Of a DNA stretch of 64,000 nt, positions 24,217 to 36,100 are shown piece after piece (positions within the stretch are counted from its first letter, which is position 1; every line of letters starts with the position of its first letter). This DNA comes from Atkinsonella hypoxylon (lineage: Eukaryota > Ascomycota > Sordariomycetes > Hypocreales > Clavicipitaceae): NCBI GenBank assembly GCA_000729835.1, contig JFHB01000038.1, forward strand, positions 124,001-188,000. Reading direction: 5' to 3'. The position numbers and the translations under genes were made by a program. The notes below the pieces were generated by a model. That model did no database searches and was not told the DNA's origin. It saw only the letters and a program-made list of their open reading frames with translations.

Positions 24217-25361
24217 ATGGTTACGACATCTGCTCAGTCTGCCTCCCTCGGGGAACCGGAGTTGGAGAAGAAGCCCATCAAGTTCTCCAACTTGCTTCTC
24301 GGTGCTGGTCTCAACATGTTCGAGGTCACAACTCTTGGTCAGCCCCTCGAGGTGGTCAAGACCACCATGGCTGCTCATCGTGGCGATGGCTTTACTACTG
24401 CCCTGGGACGCATTTGGTCTCGTGGTGGTCCCCTTGGATGTCAGTATTCACTTGTTGACTCTCTTCTTTTTGCGCATTGTCCAGTCAAGAACTTTTGAAT
24501 TAGCCCCTTTCCCACAACAAGCGCCAAACTTTGAATGTCAACCACATGCTAATTGGCCCAATTCCCGAAAATACAGTCTATCAGGGCTTGATTCCTTGGG
24601 CTTGGATTGAAGCATCTACCAAGGGCGCCGTTCTTCTCTTCGTCGCCTCTGAAGCCGAATACTATGCCCGCTCCGCTGGAGCCTCCGAATTTGGTGGTGG
24701 TATCATCGGCGGTATCACAGGTGGTGTTGCTCAGGCTTATGCTACCATGGGTTTCTGCACGTGCATGAAGACGGTTGAAATCACCAAGCACAAGATGGCT
24801 GCTGCTGGTGTCAAACCACAGTCTACCTTTCAGACCTTCATGGACATCTATCGCCGCGAAGGTATCAAGGGTATCAACAAGGGTGTCAACGCCGTTGCTA
24901 TTCGCCAAATGACCAACTGGGGAAGCCGTTTCGGTCTCAGCCGTCTTGCCGAGACCTGGATCCGCTCTTTCACCGGCAAGTCTGAGAAGGAGAAGCTCTC
25001 TCCCCTGGAGAAGATCGTTGCCTCCGGCCTTGGTGGTGGCCTCAGTGCTTGGAACCAACCCATTGAGGTCATCCGTGTTGAGATGCAGAGCAAGAAGGAG
25101 GACCCTAACCGGCCCAAGAAGATGACTGTTGGCAACACTTTCCGCTATATTTATTCCAATAACGGTATTAAAGGCCTGTACCGTGGTGTTGCTCCTCGAA
25201 TTGGTCTTGGTGTCTGGCAGACTATTTGTATGGTCGCTTTTGGTGACATGTATGTTTTGACTTCCCCACAAGTATCTCTTTTACATTTGCTCACATATTG
25301 AAACAGGGCCAAGACATATGTTGAAAAGCTGACTGGTGATTCCCCTACTGCTAAGCATTAA
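24217..25361 (+). CDS. YHM2: Mitochondrial citrate/2-oxoglutarate carrier, Yhm2 type (SLC25 family)
   Basis: Inner-membrane carrier exchanging citrate for 2-oxoglutarate, known in yeast to feed the citrate-oxoglutarate NADPH shuttle. Exons: 24217-24439, 24577-25249, 25307-25361; 316 aa, close to yeast Yhm2 (314), all in phase. It has three carrier repeats. Repeat 1 has PLEVVK (43-48) and repeat 3 PIEVIR (236-241), both fitting PX[DE]XX[KR]. In repeat 2 the proline position is replaced in FCTCMKTVEITKHK (134-147), a feature shared with the Yhm2 subfamily. The blocks [20 protein letters not shown] and GINKGVNAVAIRQMTNWGSR are close to Yhm2, which makes this subfamily call firm. The ATG at 24217 gives MVTTSAQ; an upstream in-frame extension has no ATG. 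It lies 1.4 kb downstream of citrate synthase, same strand. Its stop codon is only about 145 bp from the start of the RIP-degraded repeat block. Confidence 0.94.
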
Positions 25362-25505
25362 GCGGCGTTTTTTTCTGCGATACTACTATAATCTAGCATA
25401 GAGAGAGAGAGATAGAAATAGCTCTTATTACTATATAGGTCTCTCTTTGCAGTAATTTTTCTTATATTTTCACGGAATAGGTAGAAAAAGAGAGAGAAAC
25501 CTAAT

Positions 25506-25880
25506 TGTTGGAATCGTTATAACTCTATCGTGCGATTCCGGCACCCACGTGGGTGGATGTAACCTGTTAGAATCGTTATGACTCAATCGTGCGATTCCAG
25601 CACTCACATAGGTAGATGCAACCAATCATTAGTCGCATCCGCACATTAGTCTCCACTTATATCGGGGTCGCCGATATCCCTTAATTCCCCCTTAATATAA
25701 CACTATGCCTAAGGCATATAAGGTATCTAATAGGTATATATATATAGTCGCTTTTACTAGTTAGATATAACTCCTAAATAACTAAATTTAAACCCCTTAA
25801 ATATAAATACTAGTGCACTAGTGAATAGGTTATAGAACTAACTTAAAGGAGTATAAATTAAACCCTTAGTAGTACTAATA
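25506..25880 (+). mobile_element. Solo LTR with CTAAT target-site duplication
   Basis: 375 bp running from TGTTGGAATCG to ...ACTAATA (RIP-altered ACA end), flanked by CTAAT at 25501-25505 and 25881-25885. The first 59 bp are tandemly duplicated (25506-25564 and 25565-25623, both starting TGTT and ending GCAACC or GTAACC). A TATA-like GAGTATAAAT lies near the 3' end. The LTR at 27,848-28,162 is its relative on the other strand, with only one copy of the 59-bp unit. It is the first repeat beyond the carrier gene. Confidence 0.85.
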
Positions 25881-25885
25881 CTAAT

Positions 25886-27847
25886 TAGTAGTTGCTTAAC
25901 TAAGAGTCTATTAGAATAACTAACTATAGATTAGCTAGATACTATATATCAAATGGAAGATAGAAGAGATAACAGAAGAGAGAGAAGATAAAGAAGCTTC
26001 TAGTGTGTAGAAGAGTGTAAATTGCTTGCTTCCTTCCTCTAACTTAGGAGGGAGGAAGCAGCCTATATATAGCTAATTCTAAGAGAGAAAGAAAGAGAAG
26101 AAGAGAAGGAAAAACAAGAAAGGGGATAGCTAAATACCCGAAAATCCTACAGCTTATAGAGCTAAGAATGCTAAGGGATACTAAGTAATCTGTTGTACTG
26201 CCTCTATAAGAGGGGTAAATATTAGTGTGTATAGAGCCTTATAATAAAGAAAGATAATAAACTAGATAACTCTTACTTCTAGCTGTTTACCCCTGTTGTA
26301 TTCTATCCTAGTCTACTACACCTACTTATTTTCTACACTTAGTTGTTATAACTAAGTTCCTTTGTTATGCTACTATTAGAGTAGTTATTGTAACGGTTAC
26401 GATCCCTTTGCACAATGCCTCGTTGTTATTGTACATAACCTTAATGTTAAGATGTTCTAAGTTAGCAGCTCTATTAGTGTTAGCCTAAGCTAGTAGGACC
26501 TTAGGTCTCCTTTAGTAAAACCTTAAACTATTGTAGAACAACATTAAACTGTTAAATATACTAAATATAGCTCTACTTTAGGTTATTAACTCTACTAAAG
26601 TCCGTTAATCTTATAACCCTTCTGTACCTATAGAGGCTTTACTTTCTTTTTTCTCTTTTTCTCTCTATCTTAAAGTCTTTATTAATAGAGCCTAATAAGA
26701 CTATTTAATCTTTACTCTATAGCTATAATATTACTTTAAGATTGCTGTTTTTATTTACTATTTAAGTAATAAATAAATATAGACTTTTACCCTTTTATTT
26801 TATTTATATTAGCTGTTTTAATAAGAAAAAGAATTATATAGATTTATATATATAATTGTTACGGTGGGATCCAACGTGGGTTTGTCGGATGTAACTGTAG
26901 GTTGTTAGATTCAATAGGTTATGTAATAATTCGTAAGAGGAGTTATAAGAGCTTCTGTAAAGAGTATCTAATAATAGTGTTCTAGTGAATAATAGTTAAT
27001 TGTTTAATCTAACTACTTAAGCGTTACTTCTAACTACTTATATATAATTGCAGTTATATACACTAGTAACCTATAGGTCTATAGAATTATTCTGTAATAA
27101 GTGCTGCCTCTATAAAAAAGATTAGCTATTTTAGCTGTTCTAAAAAAATTAATTATTAGTTATTAGAAAGTATATTAGATTAAACTAAATAACTTATTAA
27201 CCTAGTTATTATAAAAGGTGTAGAAAGGTAGTTATTATTTTATTGTGTAAGTATACATTATTATTATTATAGTGCAATCTACAGTATAGGTTGCTATATT
27301 TATATATTTTCCCTATATACTTATAATACTTAAATTACACTTATAATCTAGTAACTATTAAATCTATATATTAAATTAATAGATTTCCTTAAACCTAATA
27401 GAGTGTTAAAGCTTATTCTATAACCTATATATAAGTAAAGTTATATAAAATTATCCTAAATAATATTAAATCCTATAAATTAATCTTATATAATAAAGCT
27501 AATTTACTAAATCTATATAGTATATTCTTTATATAAGATTGTTCTATATAGTGTTAAAAGCATTAAAAATTAATTTATATTAAAGCTAATTTTCTATTAA
27601 ATCCCTTTAGTGTATTTCTCTATATATATATAGCTTATTTTAATCCTTAAGTATTAGTAATAGCAGTAAATTATTAGTTAGTTATAGTAAGCTATTAGTT
27701 CTCTCTAGAAAGTAAAGCTAGTAAATACTTCTAGTAGCTTTAGAGAGAGTTTTACCTAAAAGGCACTAGTTTTACGCTTATTAGGTATTTCTACTAGTTT
27801 ACCTATAGCTAGCCTCTTAGTTAGCGTTTTTACCTTAGTTAGCATTA
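25886..27847. other. RIP-degraded repeat DNA, unassigned; one LTR-like start at 26857
   Basis: About 2 kb of AT-rich DNA with the CpA-depleted texture of RIP. Purine-rich stretches around 26,080-26,115 and a TATA-like block suggest retroelement non-coding sequence. TGTTACGGTGGGATCC at about 26857 looks like the start of another LTR and keeps CpG and CpA, but I cannot find its end or a duplicate. No domain was recognised. Confidence 0.4.
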
Positions 27848-28162
27848 TGTTGGTAGACCAAGGGTCTTATTTATACTCCTTCGAGTCGGCCCTACAACTA
27901 GTTCACTAGTACACTAGTATTTACATCAAAGAGGTTTAAATTCGGTTATCTAGGAGTTATATTTAACTGACAAAAGAGGCTATATTATATACCCCGTTAG
28001 ATACCTTATATGCCTTAAGTATAGTGTTGTACTAAGGGGGAATTAAGGGGTATTAGCAACCTTAATGTAAGTAGAGACTAATGTGCAAATATAACTAATT
28101 AGCAGTTGTATCTACCTATATAGGCGCTAGAATTGCACAATAGAGTTATAACGATTTTAACA
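27848..28162 (-). mobile_element. 3' LTR of the minus-strand copia element
   Basis: 315 bp, reading on the minus strand from TGTTAAAATCG (28162) to ...CTACCAACA (27848). It is similar over its full length to the solo LTR at 25,565-25,880, including the TATA-like GAGTATAAAT. On the minus strand it is preceded by a purine-rich AAAAAGAGAGACTG, a plausible polypurine tract. Confidence 0.8.
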
Positions 28163-31100
28163 CTAGCAGTCTCTCTTTTTATTATACTAGTAGAATAACT
28201 CTAATAGTTATAGTAATAATAAAATAGATTAAAGAAATAAACAACAATAAATCTAATATCCTTCTGCATTAATTTATAGGTCTCTTTACTTAGCCTTTTA
28301 CCTATATATTAGCCTTATTGTTATTAATAAAGGATTTAAGAGTTTTATTTAGCGTTACTTTTATTATTAAATTAGCAATATTATCTTTGCTATTAATCTA
28401 ATAGATTTCGTTAATTTTACGCCTTTTATATAATTAATATAGCGCTATAATATTAATTATTAATCTCTTTTCCTTTATTATACTAAGCTTTATAAGGCAT
28501 TTATATAATAAGTATAAATCTATATAGACTACTAGTAGAATTAGCAGTATTTATAGCTGCTTTATTACTATATTTAATGTAGTGCTAATAGCATACAATA
28601 TATTTACGCCTTACACTATACTGTATAGTTCTAATGTAAGTACACTCCTTATAACTCTCTTGCTTTTAATAGAGCTATATATAATAATATTGCCTTTTAT
28701 TATAAATTTAGCGTTCTCTTTATAAGCTTCTTTATTGCCTAAAATAATTATATATTCTATCTAGAAGCTTAAATCTTTATTATTTATAAAGGATCTATTT
28801 ATAAATATATATAATTTAGTAGAGAAAAGGTCTATTAGAATATATTATAATCTATAGGTTTAGTTGTTAATCTACTATTAAAGCCTCTTGTTTAGTTGCT
28901 TAATATCGTTAATTGTAATATCTTACTGTTATATAGCAATAGAAAGGTTAAATGCAGCTTCTAGTTAATAAATTATAGTAATATATACGCTATAGGCTTA
29001 TTGCTTAATGTACTGTTATTTTATTAAATCTATATTAATACTAGTAGTATTAACAAGTTAAATCCTCTTGCTTTAACCTTTCTAGTAAAGAGTTAAAGTG
29101 CTATTAGATTTAGTTAATATATATCTATTAAAAATTAGTAGCGTTTCTGCTGTTAGGCTCTACTTTAGCTTTACAGTAAAGTTAGCTTTCTGCAGTTTAG
29201 ATTCCTTACAGTTAAAGAAGGTTCTATTGCTTAGTTCTAGCGTATTATTAGTCTATATTCTAATAATTCTAAAGTAGTTATTGCTATTTAATATTAGTAA
29301 GTAAGGGTTATATATTAATGTAACTATACTTAAATTATTACAGTAGTAGCAGAAGTATATAAACTACTAATATATACCTACTTTAGCAATTCTATATAGA
29401 GGCTTAATTACTTCTATTACTGTATTATAAGGATATAGGTGTTTAATTTAGTTAGGAAGTTATACAATAATTAATCTATTTAAATTAGTGTTAAATTGTA
29501 TATAAGCCTATATAATATTGTAGATCTATAAGATAATATTGCGTTTTTAGAGAGATAGAGCTAGTGCTATAATTAAGCGTTAACTAGCTTATTAAATTGT
29601 TAGAGATTGCGTTAAAATTAATAATTTATCGCTGTTATTGTATCCTTAGATAACTAGTTTTAACTTCTTATATAGTAATGTAGTTTCTTTTCCCTTAACT
29701 TCTTAAACTATATAAGATTTAAAGATATAGTTATTATATATAGTAGAGTTAAATTTAATAAATTAGAAAATATCTTTAGCTAATAGTACGTTAATTTTAG
29801 CTTAGTTAAATGCTTTAAATAGAGTACCTTTTACTGTAATCTTATTGTTTTTCCTTAGTTATATAGTTAAGTTATAGTTTATTGTTTCTTTTGCAAAAAG
29901 GAAAGTTTTATTGCTAAATTTATACAGCAATATATAAGTAGAATTAATATTACTACTAGGATTAGAATTATAAGAACTACTAGCAGTTAGGCTAAAAACA
30001 GTAATATATCTATTTAGTTTATTATTAAAAGTAAAGGAATTTTATATAGAATTAATTAGAATAGAAAGAGAGTTCTTTCTTAGTTTTCTAGAACCTCTTT
30101 TCTATATTAGGTTTAGATTAATTAGTTACTTTACCTTTAGGGGTCTTTCTCTCTTCTTTAGTAGAATAGAATTACTTTTAGGTAGAGATTCTATATTACT
30201 TTTATTAGGTATAACGTTAGAAACAGCAGAATAGTTATTAGATTTATTATTATTATAGTAGTAGGGTTTTACAATAGTTATATAAAAATAAATAGAGCTA
30301 TAAGGCATTTATATAGTGTATTCCTTGCTATTTATAGCAAGCAGCTTATAGAGGCCTTACTAGCCTTCTTTTTTACGCTATATATATACTTTTAACTATA
30401 GGGGTAGTAAATATATAGGTGTTATATTTAGGCTATTGCAGGAGGCAAGAGCATTGTGTATTTACCTTTATACTAAGCACTTTTAGGCTTTATTAGTAGC
30501 TTTATATAGAATTAAAGCTTATTATATTACAGAAAGGCTTAGAGGTAAATTATCTATTATACAGAAGTAGGAACTAAAGACTAATAATATAGGCATAAAA
30601 CTATTAGGTTTAGTAGAATTATTAACAGCTTTAATAGCTATCTAAAGCTTTTAATCCTTTATAATACTAGTATTAGTGCCTAATTTATTGCTAATAATGT
30701 TATAAGCTCTTTATAATAGGCTATAGTACTATTTAATTTTACTAATGCTGTTATAGGCTTTAATAGGAACTTTATTAATATTAATGGACAACATTTATAT
30801 ATAATAGCGGAATTTAGTAGATATAAAGTTCTTTTTAGTATTATAAACTATTTAGTTAAAAGGACCTAAATAGGTATTAATTTAGCATTCTTTTAATATA
30901 TTCTAGATGTTTTATACTTTCTACTTTTAGAGTTCTAGAAAGTAGGCTACTTAGAATAAGGTTGCAGAATTAATAACGTAAAGAATAGAGCTGCTATTTA
31001 GATATATAATATTAATAATAATTTTATAGTTAAAGTTATAGTTATCTTTTAACGTAAATTAGAATTAACTAAGTAATTTACTATTAAGTTAGCAGTAGTA

Positions 31101-32464
31101 GCAGACTTATATAATTTTGTTAATAGCGTTATTATTACTAATATCTTTACTTATATATTATAGAATCTTCGTTAATTGTTATATAAAGGGATATCTAAAT
31201 TAACAATAAAGCTAATAGATTTGCTTTTTTAATAGAAAAAATGTAGCTACTTCTGTAGCTTTTAGAGTTCACTATAGGTGTTTCTATTTCTAGATAATAG
31301 AAACCTTTTAGTTGCCTTAAATTAGTACGTTTTTAAGGTTGTTAAGCTTTATATATATCTTATCTATATTATTAATGCTATATAGAAACAGAGTGCTTAT
31401 ATTAATTATATAGAATGTAATTAGGCTAAAGACTATTAAAACTATAATAAAGCCTATTAAAGTTGCTAATCTTGCGCTAAATGTAATTATATAGTATTAA
31501 TTAGATAGATTTATCTTTAATAAAGGCATTTTCTTTACTAGTGCCTATACTTAGTTAATTCTAGCTGTTAATATACCTACTGCTCTAGTGTTAAGTAAAA
31601 TGCCTCTAAATATCTTACTAGAATAACGTTCTTTTAATATATAAGATAATAAATATAATAAGGGATCTATAGAATTTAATTAATCTTCTATAAATAGGTC
31701 TTCTTTATATAGAGTATACTAGTAGGCTTCTTCCTTAAGGTTCTAGAAGATAGCTCTATTATCTATAGTTACAGCATTAGTAAAGAATTATATAATTGTT
31801 AGCTAAGGGGTTTTTCCTTTACTAGCTATATTAGATTCTTTAATAAATACTTTACCTATATCTTAAGTATTATTAGAACTATTATTCTATATAGGTTTAC
31901 TTAATCCTTTATAAGTCTATAGATAGGCTTTAAATTTACTATTTAAAGGAGGGGTTCTATATTTCTTATTATTCTACTATCTTTACTATACTTCTTAACG
32001 TTCTTTTTTACTGTACTTTATTAACTAATATTCTTCTTTTCTATAGATAAAGTGGCGTTATTTTTTAGTCTTGCTTCTGCTATAGCTAGGGTCTCTTAAA
32101 CGTTAATATTAATAGTCTATATAGAGGGTTTTGTTATTAATATTAAGTTAGTTAAATCTAGCGTAGAATTAGCTAATTTCCTTCTATACTTCTACAATAC
32201 TAATTAACTTTTGTAGGTTGCTAATAAGCTCTTAGAATGTTGCGTTAGTTGTAAATTTAGCTTAGCTACATTTAGGGATGCCTCTAACTGCTTAGAGGGT
32301 CTGCTTAATAAGTTCGGAATTGTCTATAAGAGGGTTAAAAAGGCTATTATAGATATCTTAAAGGTTCTAGATTATTATATTAAGGCAGTTAAGCATAGAT
32401 TTATTAGGGTTCTTAGTAATTATATTATGCAATATAATGCTATTCTATCTTTAGCAATAGAACT
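28163..32464 (-). mobile_element. Ty1/copia retrotransposon body, RIP-degraded, 5'-truncated
   Basis: Reading the minus strand through TAG/TAA codons shows copia domains in the right order. Gag lies near 31,600-32,464 (blocks like GIPKCS*AKFTTNATF and KYRTPPLNSKFKAY). The reverse transcriptase region is near 29,150-29,480 (YPYNTVIEVIKPLYRI, then a diverged NPYLLI...RIIRI*TNNTLELS). RNase H is near 28,310-28,640 (YAISTTLNIVIKQL, SIIKEKRLIINIIAL, DNIANLIIKVTLNKTL). Stops replace Gln and Trp codons, the RIP pattern. The 5' end (start of gag, primer site and 5' LTR) is lost where a different copia LTR begins at 32,465. This family differs from the second copia at 41-51 kb. Integrase lies presumably between 29.5 and 31.5 kb but I did not resolve it. 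Confidence 0.8.
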
Positions 32465-32799
32465 TGTTAAAAATAAGCTACCCTGTATAGCCTATTTTTA
32501 TGCTTGCTAGTTGCCTGTTAGTTGCTCTATTACGTAACCCTAACTAGGTCTTGTTACGTTGATTTTTGGTAGAGATATCGCTGTTACTAGATGCAAAACA
32601 TCTAGAATCGACTAAGGCAAAGTTGCCTAACCTATAGTTAACTTTAACAGCGATTTTCTCTATAACTAGCAATGGTAGAAATTCAAGAAGTATACTATTT
32701 AAAAGCTAAGAATTAGGGCTATCTAATAGTATAATTGTTGGATAGAGTTGCTTATAAGGGTTGCTTGTTATTAGTAGAATTTGTTAAATTGTACATATA
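32465..32799 (+). mobile_element. Copia-2 LTR, left part (split by gypsy insertion)
   Basis: Starts TGTTAAAAATAAGC and runs 335 bp to GTACATATA. It is nearly identical to the first half of the LTRs at 41,265 and 48,384. The remainder is at 40,890-41,258, giving 704 bp in total once the insertion is removed, the same as the intact LTR at 48,384-49,087. Confidence 0.93.
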
Positions 32800-33122
32800 T
32801 ATTATGGACTCGAGCCTTAGGCTCGGGTCTTTTAGTAGAGAGAGGACAGCAGGAGAGAGACAGAGATCTATATAGGTAAAGGGATAGAAGCGAGCTGCAT
32901 TTATCTAGGGGTTAGCTAGGCTTTACTAAGCTTTAGAGAGAGAACCTTAGCTATAGAGTATATACTAAAAGGGGCTTTTAAGAGAATAAACCTATCTCTA
33001 AATATATAGTATAAGAGTATAAAGAGGCTTCTAGTTCCTTCTCTCTTTCTTCTTTTCTCTCTATAATTATAGTTCTTATTATAAACGCTAGTTAGTAGTA
33101 GCTCCTAAGCTAGTCTATTATA
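32800..33122 (+). repeat. 5' LTR of gypsy-1
   Basis: 323 bp, equal in length to the 3' LTR. It starts TATTATGGACTCGAG, RIP-altered from TGTTATGGACTCGAG as judged by the copy at 54,690. Confidence 0.92.
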
Positions 33123-36100
33123 TACTATAATTATTCTATAGATAGAACACTAGTAAGAATAATATTATTTAGTTATAGCAATAAGGGCCTAGCTAGCTAG
33201 CCTAAACACCCTTTTAACCTCTATAAAGAGGTAGAGAAAAGTACAGTAGAAATTAGCTAGAAAGCAGTAGAAATTACAGTACTTTATAAGTTAGTTAAGA
33301 GCTAATCTCTATAAATAAAGGAACTATAATGCTTTATAATAGACTATATATAGATAAAGAAGTAGCTTTAAGCTGCAGTAGGCTAGTAGCTAAAGGAACT
33401 TAAATAGAAGCCTTTACCTATAGTAAACCCTTATAATAGAAATAAATAGAGCTTTTAGGCTTAATAAATAGTAATTACCTAAAAGCTCTAGGCTAATAGC
33501 GCCTTTATAGGTATAATATAGAACTAGTAGTACTATTTATACTAAAGCTTATTGCCTAAGGTCTAGTAAAGAGTAGCTACTTATTATAAGGTAGGTAAAG
33601 TAAAAGAATATAATATATAGAGATTCCTTAATTACTTAAAATTAGTCTTTATAGATTCTTACTAGTAGAATTAAGCTTTAATTAAGCTTAATTAGCTTTA
33701 ATAAAGTAGTAATAAGTAGTTTATAGAATTCTATATTTATTTTAAAGAGAAAATTATATTAGTAGAAAGAGCTAACTAGAATAATAGTATAAAGTTAGCT
33801 AAGTTATAGATAGCGCTTAATAAGGAAATAAAGGATTATAGTATAAAGAGAGATATTCTACATTATAACTACCTTTAGGCAGTAGAGCGCTACTATAGTA
33901 TTACGCTAAACCTTAAGTTATATTATATTAAGGAATAGTATTAGTAGAAATACAGCTTTAGCTCTAAAGAGCCTTAGAATAGTAACACTAAAATAACTAA
34001 AGTTAATACTATAGAAACCTAATAAAAATAGAAAGAAAGCGCAAAGAAATTTAGAGTAAAATAATTAAATAAGGATATTCTATAAATAAAGTAAGTATTT
34101 AAAGCTAAACTTAAGAAACACTATTAAAAGAGGTAATACCTTTAATATAGGTTATTTTAGCACTATATTTAAGGATATAGATTGTAACTAGTAAAGTGTA
34201 AGCTAAAATTAACTAGTGTATAGGTAGTAGCTATAGATAATATATAGAAGAAGAACTCTAATAAGTTAGAAAAAGGCTTACCTTTAGCCTTAAGCTTAAT
34301 ATAGAGGTAAAGGTAATATAAATAATATAATAACCCTTACTTAATAAGCAGCTAAAAGAAGAATATAAAGAGATAACTAAAAAAATAAATATATTACTAT
34401 TCTTTATCTCTATACTCTTTAACTAACTATTATTCTATAATATATAAATAAATAGTAAGTATAACTACTTTACTATAATAAGTAAGAGTTTAGTGTAATA
34501 CCTTAGCCTAAAGTAAGTTCTATTGCTATATAAAAGAATAGTATAAATAGTAGTAAAGGTTAAATAGTAGTTCTATAATAGCTACTAAAGAAGCACCTTA
34601 ATTGCTTCTTTAGTTTACCTATAGGTAGATATTAACAGCTAGGTCTTTCTAGTAGTAGCCTATATAATTCTAGGCTTAACCTAAAATTATATCTTTAGAA
34701 GTCTATAGTTAGCCTATAATAAAGTTATCCTTAATGCTACTAGCTAGAGCTTATTAGTAAGTAAGGCTAAAGGCCTTATAATCTAAGCAGTAAGCTCTTA
34801 GGGCGTTAAGGACCTAATAAAACTAGTGTTAATAGCAGTTTATAGTACTTTAATAAAATAGAGTAAGAGCTAAGAAGTTACTATATATTTTATTGCTATA
34901 AGCCTTTAGGAAATTACCTCTATATTATTGTTATAAATCTCCCTAGAAGGTTTTAGTTTACTAATGCTACTACTTAAATTAGAGGATTTTTATAATCTTT
35001 TTAAAGAAGAGAAAGCTTAAGGCCTTCTGCTGTATAGAGAAGAGCTAAATTACTATATTAGGCTAAAACAGCAGCTAAATAGCTCCTTACTGTTACTACT
35101 ATAGGCTTTACTATATAATATACTATAGAACTATTTATTAGAAATTAGAAAGTAGGTAATAAACTTAATAGATAAAGAGTAAATTTAAGCTAGCTTCTTC
35201 TTAATAGTAATGCTTATTCTTTTAGCTAAAAAGCTAAGTAAAGGTTAGTAATTCTATATTAATTATTAAGCTCTTAATAAGATTATAGAATAAAACTATT
35301 ACTCTTTTCTCTTAATAAAAGAGATATTTAGGTTATTATTAGAGGTATATTAGTTTACTAAGCTAGATATATAGTTAGCCTTCTATAGAATCTAGATAGT
35401 AAATAGTAAGAAGTACCTTATAGCGTTTTATACTTAGTTTAGCCTCTTTAAATAGCTAGTTTACCCCTTTAGGTTAGTAAAGGCTCTAGCTATATTCTAA
35501 TAATATATTAATAGTGCACTAAAAGAGGCCCTTAGGGATTATATAACTGCTTATTTAAATAACGTTCTTATTTATATAGAGAGTTTTAGGAAAAACTATA
35601 TATATAAGGTATAAAGAATCTTAGAAAAGTTATAGTTAGTAGGGCTACACTTAGATCTTAAAAAATACTACTTTACTACAACTAAAGTTAAATACCTTAG
35701 CTTTATAGTAGTAGTAAAGAGAGAGATATACCTAGATCTAAAGAAGATTATAGCTATTTAGAAGTAGTAAGCTTCTATTAAGTTATAAAGGGTATAAAGC
35801 TTCTTTAAATTTATAAACTTTTACTATAACTTTATATTAAATTTTTTAGATATTATAGAGCTTTTAGTTAACTTAATAAAGAAAGAAGTTCTATTTTAGT
35901 AAATAAAGAAATATAAGAGGTTATTTATAAGGCTTAAGGAAGCTTTTACTTTATACCTAGTTTTAGCCTAGTAGAACTCTAAGAAGAATATAGTAGTAAA
36001 GGCTAATTACTTAGAAGAGGCTCTTAGTAGCTATTTATTCTAATATAATAAAGCTAGTATACTTTAGCCTATAGTATACTATTTAGCGAGGTTATCTTTA

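Noticed and set aside
24549..25271. 240-aa minus-strand frame over the carrier gene
   Set aside because: Antisense shadow; the plus strand encodes a full SLC25 carrier.
25506..28162. Inverted LTR pair as terminal inverted repeats of a DNA transposon
   Set aside because: Each unit has TG...CA-type ends; the left one has its own CTAAT duplication and the right one belongs to a copia body, so they are LTRs in opposite orientation.
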